A DNA stretch of 64,000 nucleotides from Streptomyces sp. NBC_01707 (GTDB lineage Bacteria > Actinomycetota > Actinomycetes > Streptomycetales > Streptomycetaceae): contig NZ_CP109190.1 of the NCBI RefSeq assembly GCF_041438805.1, positions 2,232,001-2,296,000 of the forward strand, in the 5' to 3' direction. Positions 33,858 to 42,681 of this stretch are shown in pieces. The notes under the pieces were generated by a model. The model did not search any database. It saw only the letters and a list, made by a program, of their open reading frames with translations, and was not told the origin of the DNA. The position numbers and the translations under genes were made by a program. Position 1 is the first letter of the stretch; every line of letters starts with the position of its first letter.

Positions 33858-34930
33858 GTGAGGCTCACCTTCCGGGCGAGTGTGCGGGCAAGAGGGACGA
33901 GCCCCATGACGGCGAGCCCGGTGCCTGCCGCTCCGGCGCGGGCGGCGAGCACGGCCTGGAGCGGGATCATCGCCCGGATGCCGCTGCCGACGGCGCGCTG
34001 GGTGAGGGGTGGGGACGGGTTGAGGGTGGCGTGGAGGAGGGGTTCGGCTGCGGTACGGAGGTAGGTGGCGGTGAGTGCGGTGAGGAGGACACGGGGGGCG
34101 GGTGCTCCGGGTCGGGTCCGGTGGCGGTCACCGGGCCCGCCCTTCCCCGGCACCGGGGGCAGGTCCCGGGACCCGCGCTGCTCGCGCACCGCGGCGGCGC
34201 CGAGCGCGACGATCGCCGCGAGTGCGCCGAGGGGTGCGGCGGTGGAACCGCCCTGCGCCTCGTGGCGGGAGACTGCGGTGACCGCGTATGTGTGCGCCCC
34301 GAGCAGGGCCGCGGCGGGTAGGGCGGCACGGACGTCGGTGTGGGCGGTGCGAGCGGGGCGCGTGGGCTGGGCGGGGCCCGGCGTGCGGGCGCCGCTCAGG
34401 ATGCGGGCGCTGCGGGCGGCGCGCGACGTGCCGTTCGCGCCCGCCGGGCGCTCGACGCCCACGGACGCCGCGCCCGTCCCCGCCGTCGCCGTCGCGCCCA
34501 GCAGCAGGTCCAGTGCACGTGCCGCCGCCATCGCCGCCGGACCCGCCTGCGTGTGTTTCAGGCGGAGGTCGTAGGCCCAGACCGTTGCCGCCAGGCCGGT
34601 GGCCACCGTCAGGGCGGGGCGGCCCGCGCGGGCGGCCATGGTCAGGCCGGCGGCCGTCAGGGCACCGGCTGCCGCGAGCGCCGCGCCGGGGGTGATCCGG
34701 CCCGAGGGGATCGGGCGGTGCGGGCGGTCGATGGCGTCCTCGTCACGGTCGGCCCAGTCGTTGAGGGCCATCCCCGCCTCGTACAGGCACAGGGAGGCGC
34801 CGACCGCCAGCGCGGTGCCTCGGCCGGGCCGACGGCCGAGGGCCGCCGCCCCCGCGAGCGCGTCCCCTGGGACGGTGAACAGCGCCGAGACTCTGAGCAG
34901 TTCGGCCCAGGCCCGTACTGCCGCTCTCAC
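33854..34930 (-). CDS. eboC: UbiA-type prenyltransferase (EboC / SCO3242-like)
   Basis: The 358-residue membrane protein carries UbiA motifs: GMALNDWADRDEDAIDRPHR with the first Asp-rich site (NDxxDxxxD) and RPIPSGRITPGAAL, then a second helix bundle with WAYDLRLKHTQAG. About 7-8 membrane spans are predicted by eye; a low-complexity Pro/Arg loop (about 165-205) interrupts them, as is usual in streptomycete members. It would transfer a prenyl group to an aromatic or cyclitol-derived acceptor. It overlaps the inositol-phosphate synthase gene by 4 bases and the isomerase by 4. Confidence 0.75.
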   Translation of the reverse strand: MRAAVRAWAELLRVSALFTVPGDALAGAAALGRRPGRGTALAVGASLCLYEAGMALNDWADRDEDAIDRPHRPIPSGRITPGAALAAAGALTAAGLTMAARAGRPALTVATGLAATVWAYDLRLKHTQAGPAAMAAARALDLLLGATATAGTGAASVGVERPAGANGTSRAARSARILSGARTPGPAQPTRPARTAHTDVRAALPAAALLGAHTYAVTAVSRHEAQGGSTAAPLGALAAIVALGAAAVREQRGSRDLPPVPGKGGPGDRHRTRPGAPAPRVLLTALTATYLRTAAEPLLHATLNPSPPLTQRAVGSGIRAMIPLQAVLAARAGAAGTGLAVMGLVPLARTLARKVSLT

Positions 34931-36045
34931 TTCTGCCCCCGCAGTCGTTCGGCGAAGGTCAGGAGCTGCAGGTACTGCTCGGAGAGTGCGGCGGGGCCGC
35001 CGTCCGGGTCCTTGAAGTAGAAGCCGAGCTCGGGCCGCGGACCCGTCAGACCCACTTCTTGGGCGCGGGCCAGCAGTCGCGCCAGGTCCAGTACCAACGG
35101 GGCGGCCAGCGCCGAGTCGCAGCCCTGCCAGGTCGTCTGGAGGACCATCCGCGCCCCGAGGAAGCCGTCGAACGCGATGTGGTCCCAGGCCGTCTTCCAG
35201 TCGCCGAGCGCCGGTACGTCGTCGATGTGGACCTCGCCCTCGGGCGTGACGCCCAGTGTGTCGGCGAGGACGCGTTCCTTGCCCGCGTTCTTGGCCGCGG
35301 CGGCGCCCGGGTCCGCCAGCGCCGCCCCGTCCCCGCCGCCCAGCAGATTCGTGCCGGACCAGGCCCGTACGGGCAGGGCGCGTTGCACGAACATCGGGGC
35401 GAGTACGGAGCGGAGCAGCGTCTGGCCCGTCTTGCCGTCGCGGCCTGCGTGAGGAAGTCCGCAGGCCGCGACGGCGTCCTGGAGGGCGGGGGCGCGCAGC
35501 CCGGTGGAAGGGGTGAAGTTGATGTAGGGGCAGCCGGCCCGGAGGGCCGCGGCGGCGTAGAGCGAGCTGGCGGGCAGCCGGTGCTGTCCGGGTTCCGGGA
35601 CCGGCTCCGTCGACGCCACGTTGACCACGACGGTGCGGGCGAGTCCGTTGCGGCGGCCGAAGTCGGTGAGGTCGGCGGTGAACGCCGCGATGAGTTCCTC
35701 GTCCGTACGGGTGTCGCCGGGAAGCGGCCCGCCCGGGCGTATCTCCGTGTCGGCGGTGGCGAGTTCGGACCGCACCGCCGAGGGCAGACCGTGCGGCAGC
35801 ACTCCCCCGGCGGCCAGTGCCTCGGCCCGTTTGGGCAGCGGACAGTCGACGGTGTCGTGTCCGCCGAAGACCAGGGAGTTCAGCGCCGGCAGCCCGCTGT
35901 CGGCGAAGGGCGCGGTCTCGGTGACCATGCCCGCCGCCGGGTGGAGACCCGCCGTGACGGCTGCGCAGCCCGCCGTGGCGGTGGTGGCGACGGAGCCGCG
36001 TGCTCCGATGAACCAGACTCCGGTACGAACGGCATGTGCTGACAC
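34927..36045 (-). CDS. Inositol-3-phosphate synthase family protein
   Basis: The 372-residue protein has the myo-inositol-phosphate synthase pattern: GVWFIGARGSVATTATAGCA (NAD binding), VVVNVASTEPVP, PYINFTPSTGLRAPAL, GRDGKTGQTLLRSVLAPMF, VRAWSGTNLLGGGDG and HIAFDGFLGARMVLQTTWQGC. Such enzymes cyclise glucose-6-phosphate with a transient NAD oxidation. It is the first gene of the overlapping Ebo-type operon, probably a second, specialised paralog rather than the housekeeping Ino1. The exact product is inferred. The start at 36045 follows GGGAGGC. Confidence 0.8.
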   Translation of the reverse strand: MSAHAVRTGVWFIGARGSVATTATAGCAAVTAGLHPAAGMVTETAPFADSGLPALNSLVFGGHDTVDCPLPKRAEALAAGGVLPHGLPSAVRSELATADTEIRPGGPLPGDTRTDEELIAAFTADLTDFGRRNGLARTVVVNVASTEPVPEPGQHRLPASSLYAAAALRAGCPYINFTPSTGLRAPALQDAVAACGLPHAGRDGKTGQTLLRSVLAPMFVQRALPVRAWSGTNLLGGGDGAALADPGAAAAKNAGKERVLADTLGVTPEGEVHIDDVPALGDWKTAWDHIAFDGFLGARMVLQTTWQGCDSALAAPLVLDLARLLARAQEVGLTGPRPELGFYFKDPDGGPAALSEQYLQLLTFAERLRGQK

Positions 36046-36130
36046 GGGCTGCCTCCCTGGCTGGGGGTCCTGGCTGGGCAGTGCGAAGTGAGCGGCGCTG
36101 ATCAGATCGGGGCGGGCGGGAAGAGGTGGT

Positions 36131-36169
36131 GACGGCGGGCGGGGTAGGGCCTTTGCCCCGCCCGCCGTC
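36131..36169 (-). terminator. Hairpin between the ThuA-multidomain gene and the Ebo operon
   Basis: GACGGCGGGCGGGG at 36131-36144 is matched exactly by its complement at 36156-36169 (14 bp, 11-base loop), just past the stop of the upstream gene, so it separates the two minus-strand transcripts. Confidence 0.85.
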
Positions 36170-36186
36170 GGACTGCGGCTGTCGCC

Positions 36187-39100
36187 CTACGCGGCGGGCA
36201 GCTCCTTCAACTGAATGTTGCGGAAGGACACCTGGTCGTCGGCTCCGTGGTTCTGGAGGCCGATGTAGCCGTCCTTCAGACTGCGTACGGGATCGGTGTT
36301 GGTGAAGTCGTTGATCTTGACCCCGTTCAGGAAGACCTGGAGCCGTTCACCCTGAACCTTGATCTCGTAGCTGTTCCACTGGCCGGGCGGCCGCAGCACC
36401 TGGTCGCGAGCCTTGATGTTCGCCGCCTTGAAGGTGTAGACGGAGCCCGTGGTGCGGTCGGGGGCGTCGGTGGCGTCGATCTGGACCTCGTAGCCGTTGT
36501 TCACCGCGGACCAGGGGTCGTCGGACTCCGGGAAGCCGACGAAGACACCGGAGTTGTCGTCGCCCGCCAGCTTCCAGTCGAGCTTCAGCGAGTACGACCC
36601 GAGCTCCTTGGCCTGGTAGGTGAGGAGACCCATGCCGCCCTGGGAGCGGAGTTCACCGTCGACGACGTCGAACTTTCCGGGGCCGGCCTGCTTCCACCCC
36701 TCGAGCGTCTTGCCGTTGAAGATCGACCGGTAGCCGGTGTCCGGCTTGCAGTCGGCCTTGACCTGTCCGGCCGCGTAGCGGACGCCGCCGAGGAGCAGCT
36801 GGCGGAAGGCCGGTTCGGCGTACGACTCCTTGGTGTGGCCGAGGCCGGTGTAGAAGGAGCGGCCGCCCCCGTAGGACTGGCACCAGGTGATCGGGTGATC
36901 GCCCTTCATGGTGCCGCCGGAGTAGGTCGTCTCGTCGAGCGTGGCGAGGACCTTCACCTTGTCGCGCGGGTTGGTGCGGTAGTTGTACAGCTCGTCGGTG
37001 CGGTTCCAGGCGTCGTCGAGGTGGGCGGTCGCCGGGTTCTTGTGGTCCTCGACGCGGACGGTGACGGGCTGGATCGCGGGGTGCCCGGCGAAGTACGCGC
37101 CGACGAGTCCGCCGTAGAACGCCCAGTCGTACTCGGTGTCCGCGGCGGCGTGCACGCCCATGTAGCCGCCACCGGTGGCGATGTAGTTCTCGAACGCCTT
37201 CTGCTGGTCGGCGTTGAGCACGTCACCGGTCGTGGAGAGGAACACGACGGCGTCGTAGCGGGCCAGGTTGCTGGTGGTGAACTGGCCCGCCTCCTCGGTG
37301 GAGTCGACGGTGATGTTGCTGCTCGCGCCGAGTTCCTTCAGTGCGGCGACGCCCTCGGGAATGGCGTCGTGGCGGAAGCCGGCCGTCTTCGAGAAGACCA
37401 GGACCCGCTTGGCGGTCCGGTCGGGGGCGCTGTTGGAGAGCTCGAAGTCGTCGATGTCGTACAGCGCGCCCTCGCCGCCCTTGAAGACCAGGAAGAGTTC
37501 CGTGGCCTGCTTCGGGACGCCGCGCAGCGGTACGTCGATGTCCTGGAAGTTCTCCCAGCCGCCGGTCACCGGAACCGGTGCGGAGCCGAGGATCTTGCCG
37601 GTCGCGGAGCCGGACCGTACTTCGAGGAAGCCGCCCGCGCCGCCGGACGATATCCGGGCGGTGAGCTTGGTGGAGTCTCCGAGGATGTACGGCTTGAAGG
37701 CGATCCAGTCGTCGTTGTTGATGTCGCCGACCGTCTTGCCGCCCTCCGCGTTCGCCTTGTCGTACGTCTGGATGCCGGACGAATCGGTGAAGTGCTCGGC
37801 CTGCCGGTGGCGGGGCTGGAGCTGCGACTGGTCGTGGCCGCTGAGGGCGGCCTGGCCGCCGCCTCCACCGTCGGTGTACGAGGCGTCGATGACTCCGAAG
37901 ATGTTGGCGTTCGGGTCGTGACCGCCGTCCATCTCGGTCTTGATGGTGCCGGTGCAGCCGTGCTCCGTGGTGATCGGGTGACCGTGGCTGTCATGGCCGA
38001 GTACGAAGCTGACCTGGACCTTGGAGCAGTCGATCGTGCCGTCCTCGGGGTCGGTGACGGTCACCTTGAACGGGATGTCGTCGCCGAAGCTGAACAACTG
38101 GCCGTCACCGGGGAGTTCCAGGGTCACCTTGGGTGCGGTGTTGCCGACGGTCACATGGACGCTCGCCGAGCCGGTGCGGCCGGTGGGGTCCTTGGCGGTG
38201 ACGGTCGCGGTGTAGGTGCCGTTCTTCTTGTACGTGTACGTGGGGTTCGCGGCGGTCGACGTACCGCCGTCGCCGAAGTCCCAGGCGTAGGTGAGCGCGT
38301 CGTTGTCGGAGTCCGTGGTGCCCGCGGAGGAGAACTGCACCTTCAGCGGTGCGGTGCCGGACGTCTTGTTGGAGGAGGCTTCGGCGACCGGCGAGTGGCC
38401 ACCGGTGGCGTTCTCGATGCGGTAGAGCGCGGAGTGCTCGTCGCCGCCGAACCAGGAGACGCCGTAGTCCAGGACGTACAGCGCGCCGTCCGGGCCGAAG
38501 GCCATGTCCATCACCTGGGTCCCGGACCACGGGATGTCGTTGATGGACTGGACGTTGCCGTCACCGTCCTGCTCGATGCGCTTGATCCACTGCCGGCCGA
38601 ACTCACCGGCGAAGAAGTCCCCGTCGTACGCCTCGGGGAACTTCACGGGCGAGTCGAGGTCGGCGTCGTAGTGGTAGACGGGGCCGCCCATCGGCGACTC
38701 GGAGCCGGTACCGAACTCGGGCACGGAACCGCCGTCGTACGGGATCCAGGCGGCCTGCGCCGGGGGCAGGTCGACCAGACCGGTGTTGTGCGGCGAGGTG
38801 TTCTTCGGGGCGGCGCAGTCGAAGGCCGCACCGGACGTCTTCGTCGCGAAGTCGTAGTCGACGAAGGGGTCGTTCTTCCCGGTGCAGAACGGCCAGCCGA
38901 AGTTGCCCGCCTTCGTCACCCGGGCGAACTCGACCTGTCCGCCGGGTCCGCGCTTCGGGTCGGCAGCGCCCGCGTCGGGGCCGTAGTCACCGACGTATGC
39001 GATTCCGGTGGCCTTGTCGACGCTGAAGCGGAACGGGTTGCGGAAGCCCATCGCGTAGATCTCGGGCCGGGTCTTGTCCGTGCCCGGGGCGAAGAGGTTG

Positions 39101-39909
39101 CCCTCGGGGACGGTGTACGAGCCGTCGTCCGCGACCTTGATGCGGAGGATCTTGCCGCGCAGGTCGTTGGTGTTGCCCGAGGTACGCCGGGCGTCGAACG
39201 CCGGGTTGCGGTCGGGGCGTTCGTCGATCGGCGTGTAGCCGTCGGAGGCGAAGGGGTTGGAGTCGTCCCCGGTCGACAGGTACAGGTTGCCCTGTGCGTC
39301 GAAGTCGATGTCGCCGCCGACGTGGCAGCAGATGCCGCGCGACGTCTTGACGTCGAGGACCTTCTTCTCGCTGCTCAGGTCGAGGGTGCCGTCCTCCTTG
39401 AGGACGAAGCGGGAGAGCCGGTTGACGCCGTCGAACTTGGCGAAGTCCGCGGCGGTGCCGGTCTCCGGGGCGTCGCCGGACGGGGTGTCCAGCGGCGGCG
39501 CGTAATAGAGGTAGATCGCCCGGTTCTTGTCGAAGTCCGGGTCGATGCCGACGCCCTGGAGGCCTTCCTCATCGTGCGAGTAGACCGGGATCACGCCGGA
39601 GATCTTGGTGTCGCCGGCGCTGTCGGTGATCCGCAGCTCGCCGCTGCGCGAGGTGTGCAGGACGCTGCGGTCCGGGAGCACGGCCAGCGACATGGGCTCG
39701 CCGGTCTCGGCGGCCCCCTTGGCGAGGGTGACCTGCTGGAAGTCCTCGCCCGCGGCCGCCGCGGCGTCGGTGGCCGCCGGCGATACCGGGCCCGACGCGG
39801 AGGCGCCGGGGGCGCCCAGGGCGAGGGTGGCCGCGGTGAGCAGGCCGCCGGTGAGCAGGGCGAGGGACTTGCGGAGTCGGGGCCGGATTCTGGTTCTGCT
39901 TCTGTGCAC
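36187..39909 (-). CDS. Secreted multidomain protein: PQQ-type propeller, PKD, CBM, ThuA, DUF1080
   Basis: The 1240-residue protein has a signal peptide (LRKSLALLTGGLLTAATLAL). A glucose/sorbosone-dehydrogenase-type propeller follows (about 45-490: EPMSLAVLPDRSVLHTSRSG, ICCHVGGDIDFDAQGNLYLS), a PKD domain (about 505-590, TYAWDFGDGGTSTAANPTYT), a linker, and a carbohydrate-binding-like domain (about 713-825, IAFKPYILGDST). A ThuA domain (about 833-1050, KRVLVFSKTAGFRHDAIPEG, YMGVHAAADTEYDW) and a C-terminal DUF1080 domain (about 1055-1240, FNGKTLEGWKQAG) complete it. DUF1080 proteins include 3-keto-glycoside hydrolases. The GTG at 39907-39909 follows GGAGG. It is exported and presumably acts on sugars; the exact chemistry is inferred. 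Confidence 0.85.
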   Translation of the reverse strand: MHRSRTRIRPRLRKSLALLTGGLLTAATLALGAPGASASGPVSPAATDAAAAAGEDFQQVTLAKGAAETGEPMSLAVLPDRSVLHTSRSGELRITDSAGDTKISGVIPVYSHDEEGLQGVGIDPDFDKNRAIYLYYAPPLDTPSGDAPETGTAADFAKFDGVNRLSRFVLKEDGTLDLSSEKKVLDVKTSRGICCHVGGDIDFDAQGNLYLSTGDDSNPFASDGYTPIDERPDRNPAFDARRTSGNTNDLRGKILRIKVADDGSYTVPEGNLFAPGTDKTRPEIYAMGFRNPFRFSVDKATGIAYVGDYGPDAGAADPKRGPGGQVEFARVTKAGNFGWPFCTGKNDPFVDYDFATKTSGAAFDCAAPKNTSPHNTGLVDLPPAQAAWIPYDGGSVPEFGTGSESPMGGPVYHYDADLDSPVKFPEAYDGDFFAGEFGRQWIKRIEQDGDGNVQSINDIPWSGTQVMDMAFGPDGALYVLDYGVSWFGGDEHSALYRIENATGGHSPVAEASSNKTSGTAPLKVQFSSAGTTDSDNDALTYAWDFGDGGTSTAANPTYTYKKNGTYTATVTAKDPTGRTGSASVHVTVGNTAPKVTLELPGDGQLFSFGDDIPFKVTVTDPEDGTIDCSKVQVSFVLGHDSHGHPITTEHGCTGTIKTEMDGGHDPNANIFGVIDASYTDGGGGGQAALSGHDQSQLQPRHRQAEHFTDSSGIQTYDKANAEGGKTVGDINNDDWIAFKPYILGDSTKLTARISSGGAGGFLEVRSGSATGKILGSAPVPVTGGWENFQDIDVPLRGVPKQATELFLVFKGGEGALYDIDDFELSNSAPDRTAKRVLVFSKTAGFRHDAIPEGVAALKELGASSNITVDSTEEAGQFTTSNLARYDAVVFLSTTGDVLNADQQKAFENYIATGGGYMGVHAAADTEYDWAFYGGLVGAYFAGHPAIQPVTVRVEDHKNPATAHLDDAWNRTDELYNYRTNPRDKVKVLATLDETTYSGGTMKGDHPITWCQSYGGGRSFYTGLGHTKESYAEPAFRQLLLGGVRYAAGQVKADCKPDTGYRSIFNGKTLEGWKQAGPGKFDVVDGELRSQGGMGLLTYQAKELGSYSLKLDWKLAGDDNSGVFVGFPESDDPWSAVNNGYEVQIDATDAPDRTTGSVYTFKAANIKARDQVLRPPGQWNSYEIKVQGERLQVFLNGVKINDFTNTDPVRSLKDGYIGLQNHGADDQVSFRNIQLKELPAA

Positions 39910-40142
39910 GAGTGTCCTCCGGAGAGTGCCGGTTGTACGGGCGGGTGGAGCCGAGCCGTTCCGCGCGGGGACTGCCGCGCAGGTCACCTGGAGCCCAAAT
40001 GGGGCTCCAGCGACGCGAGTCATTTCGTGTACACCACAGGGACGGTAGACCTGTTCGTCCGAGGCGGAAAGCCCTTGCACAGCAGTTGAGTTGAACTTTT
40101 TCCTGCTGGAGGACAAAGAGGGATGAGGGCAGCCGGGACCGC

Positions 40143-40359
40143 CCCGACGGCGGACTTGCTGCCGTCGGGCCTCTCCCCTGCCCGAACCGGGGGCTGCGCC
40201 CCCGGACCCTGCGGTCCTCAATCGCCGGACGGGCTGAACAAGGTGCCCTCGAACGCCGGGCAGGCTTGGGTTCTGCCGCCTCGGCGGGCCACCGGAACCG
40301 AGTCCGGGAATCCAGCCCTCCGGCGATCGAGGAGCGGAGATGCGGGGGCGGAGCCCCCG
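40143..40359. terminator. Hairpin cluster and repeats between the isomerase and ThuA genes
   Basis: Three stem-loops lie in this gap: 40143-40169 (9-bp arms CCCGACGGC), 40187-40205 (8-bp CCGGGGGC, loop TGC) and 40343-40359 (7 bp, loop GGA). Two copies of the ATCGCCGGACGGGCTG repeat (40216-40238 direct, 40311-40333 inverted) sit among them. They probably end the sugar-operon transcripts. The promoter of the ThuA gene must lie in 39910-40140; an AACTTTTT stretch near 40093 is notable. Confidence 0.65.
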
Positions 40360-40366
40360 GGAGCCG

Positions 40367-41371
40367 TCAGTCGCCGCCCCCGAACGCCGCGTCGAACGAC
40401 GCCGCCGGCGGGTCGAAGTCGTACCGCTTCATCGTGGCAAGCGCTTCCGGCGCACCCGCCAGCCGGTCCATTCCGGCATCCTCCCACTCCACCGAGATCG
40501 GCCCTTCGTAGCCGATCGACCGGAGCATCCGGAACACGTCCTCCCACGGCACATCACCGTGCCCGCCGGAGACGAAGTCCCAGCCGCGGCGTGGATCGCC
40601 CCATGGGAGGTGCGAGCCGAGCCGGCCGTTGCGTCCGTCGAGGCGTTTGCGCGCCTCCTTGCAGTCCACGTGGTAGATCCGGTCCCGGAAGTCGTAGAGG
40701 AACCCGACCGGATCGAGGTCCTGCCAGACGAAGTGGCTCGGGTCGAAGTTCAGCCCGAACGCGGCCCGGTGGTCTACGGCCTCCAGGGCGCGGTGCGTGG
40801 TCCAGTAGTCGTACGCGATCTCGCTGGGGTGCACCTCGTGGGCGAACCGCACGCCCTCGGCGTCGAACACGTCGAGGATCGGGTTCCACCGTTCGGCGAA
40901 GTCCTCGTACCCCCGCTCGATCATCCGCGGCGGCACCGGTGGGAACATCGCCACCAGGTGCCAGATCGACGAGCCGGTGAAGCCTATGACGGTGTCGACT
41001 CCGAAGGCTGCGGCGGCACGCGCGGTGTTCTTGATCTCCTCGGCGGCCCGCTGCCGTACCCCCTCGGGCTCGCCGTCGCCCCAGATCCTGCCGGGCAGAA
41101 TGCCCTGGTGCCTTTCGTCGATCGGGTTGTCGCAGACGGCCTGGCCGACGAGGTGGTTGGAGATCGCCCAGCACTTCAGCCCGTACTTGTCGAGCAGCTG
41201 GTGCCGCCCGGTCAGGTAGCCGGGGTCTTCGAGGGCCTTGTCGACCTCGAAGTGATCGCCCCAGCAGGCGAGTTCGAGCCCGTCGTAACCGAAGTCACGG
41301 GCGAGCCGGCAGACCTCCTCCAGCGGCAGGTCGGCCCACTGGCCGGTGAAGAGAGTGAAGGGACGGGGCAT
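40367..41371 (-). CDS. Sugar phosphate isomerase/epimerase-like protein
   Basis: The 334-residue TIM-barrel protein has [101 protein letters not shown] and [11 protein letters not shown]. The metal ligands Glu, Asp, His and Glu are in place. It is the last gene of the sugar operon, 12 bases after the Gfo/Idh gene. Such partners often act on 3-keto-sugars or do inosose or keto-sugar isomerisation. Substrate unknown. Confidence 0.85.
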   Translation of the reverse strand: MPRPFTLFTGQWADLPLEEVCRLARDFGYDGLELACWGDHFEVDKALEDPGYLTGRHQLLDKYGLKCWAISNHLVGQAVCDNPIDERHQGILPGRIWGDGEPEGVRQRAAEEIKNTARAAAAFGVDTVIGFTGSSIWHLVAMFPPVPPRMIERGYEDFAERWNPILDVFDAEGVRFAHEVHPSEIAYDYWTTHRALEAVDHRAAFGLNFDPSHFVWQDLDPVGFLYDFRDRIYHVDCKEARKRLDGRNGRLGSHLPWGDPRRGWDFVSGGHGDVPWEDVFRMLRSIGYEGPISVEWEDAGMDRLAGAPEALATMKRYDFDPPAASFDAAFGGGD

Positions 41372-41383
41372 GCGCGGAACCTC

Positions 41384-42613
41384 CTAGAGCTGTACGGGGG
41401 TGTGGACGGAGTTCTTCTCGGCGCTCTCCTCCACGGCCGCGAGCACCCGCTGCACCTGGAGCCCGTCGGCGAACGACGGCACCGGGTCCGTCCCCTCGGC
41501 GATCGTCCGGACGAGGTCGCGGGCCTGGTGGATGAAGGTGTGCTCGTAGCCGAGGGCATGGCCGGGCGGCCACCATGCCTCCAGGTACGGGTGTTCGGGC
41601 TCGGTGACGAGGATGCGGCGGAACCCGGCCGTGACGGCGGGCTCGGTGTGATCGTGGAACGACAGTTCGTTCAGCCGCTCCAGATCGAAGGCGAGCGACC
41701 CGCTCTCCCCGTTGAGCTCCAGCCGCAGCGCGTTCTTGCGGCCCGCCGCCATCCGGGTCGCCTCGAACGACGCCAGCGCCCCGGAGGCGAGCCTGCCGGT
41801 GAACACGGCCGCGTCGTCGACGGTGACCGCCCCGCGGGCCTCGCTGCTCGCGACGCCCGAGAGTCCCGCCGACGCTCCGGCGAGCAGAGGGCGGTCCCGC
41901 ACGAACGTCTCCGACACCGCCGACACCCCCACCAGCAACTCTCCCGCCAGATACTGGGCGAGGTCGATGATGTGCGCCCCCAGGTCGCCGAGCGCACCGG
42001 AGCCGGCGTGTTCGCGCTCGAGTCGCCAGGTGAGGGGCGAATCAGGGTCGACCAGCCAGTCCTGGAGGTAGGTGGCCCGTACGTGCCGCAGGGCGCCGAG
42101 CCTGCCGTCGGCGATCAGCTTCCGTGCGAACGCGATCGCCGGCACCTTGCGGTAGTTGAAGCCGACCATCGCCACCTGACCGCGGGCCCTGGCCCGTTCC
42201 GCGGCCTCGGTCATGGCCTCCGCCTCGGCGACCGTGTTGGCGAGCGGCTTCTCGCACAGCACGTGCTTGCCGGCCTCCAGGGCGGCGATGGCGATCTCCG
42301 CATGGCTGTCGCCGGGGGTGCAGATGTCGACGAGTTGGACGTCGTCCCGGGCGATCAGGGCGCGCCAGTCGGTCTCCGCCGCCGCCCAGCCGTGCCGTTC
42401 GGCGGCGGCGGTGACCGCCGTACGGTCGCGTCCGCAGATCGCGGCGAGAGCCGGTCGCATCGGCAGATCGAAGACGTGTCCTGCGGTGCGCCACCCCTGG
42501 GAGTGGGCGGCACCCATGAACGCGTATCCGACCATGCCGACCCCGAGCGTCGCCGCCGGCTCTGTCGACGGCGGCGCTTCGGCTTCCTGCTCCGTCTCTT
42601 CCCTACGGGCCAT
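41384..42613 (-). CDS. Gfo/Idh/MocA-family oxidoreductase
   Basis: The 409-residue NAD(P)-dependent dehydrogenase has the Rossmann start GVGMVGYAFMGAAHSQGW, VDICTPGDSHAEIAIAALEA and the catalytic-core GKHVLCEKPLANTVAEAEAM (with the conserved EKP Lys). The C-terminal domain has GALGDLGAHIIDLAQYLAGE with the conserved Asp-His pair. Family members oxidise inositol, glucose or other sugars, often at C3. The ATG at 42611-42613 follows GAGGAGG. It heads the isomerase pair and is preceded by the ABC genes. Confidence 0.9.
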   Translation of the reverse strand: MARREETEQEAEAPPSTEPAATLGVGMVGYAFMGAAHSQGWRTAGHVFDLPMRPALAAICGRDRTAVTAAAERHGWAAAETDWRALIARDDVQLVDICTPGDSHAEIAIAALEAGKHVLCEKPLANTVAEAEAMTEAAERARARGQVAMVGFNYRKVPAIAFARKLIADGRLGALRHVRATYLQDWLVDPDSPLTWRLEREHAGSGALGDLGAHIIDLAQYLAGELLVGVSAVSETFVRDRPLLAGASAGLSGVASSEARGAVTVDDAAVFTGRLASGALASFEATRMAAGRKNALRLELNGESGSLAFDLERLNELSFHDHTEPAVTAGFRRILVTEPEHPYLEAWWPPGHALGYEHTFIHQARDLVRTIAEGTDPVPSFADGLQVQRVLAAVEESAEKNSVHTPVQL

Positions 42614-42681
42614 CCGGGCTTCCTCCTCGTCGGTCGTTCGGTGGGGGCGGCAGGAGGGTCAGCACCCTCCTGGACTGCGGA

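Noticed and set aside
36247..40089. Very long open frame (1280 codons) antisense to the ThuA-multidomain gene
   Set aside because: It is the mirror of the real gene in high-GC DNA; its translation is rich in Val/Gly/Arg/Asp with no domain, while the opposite frame has clear domains and a signal peptide.
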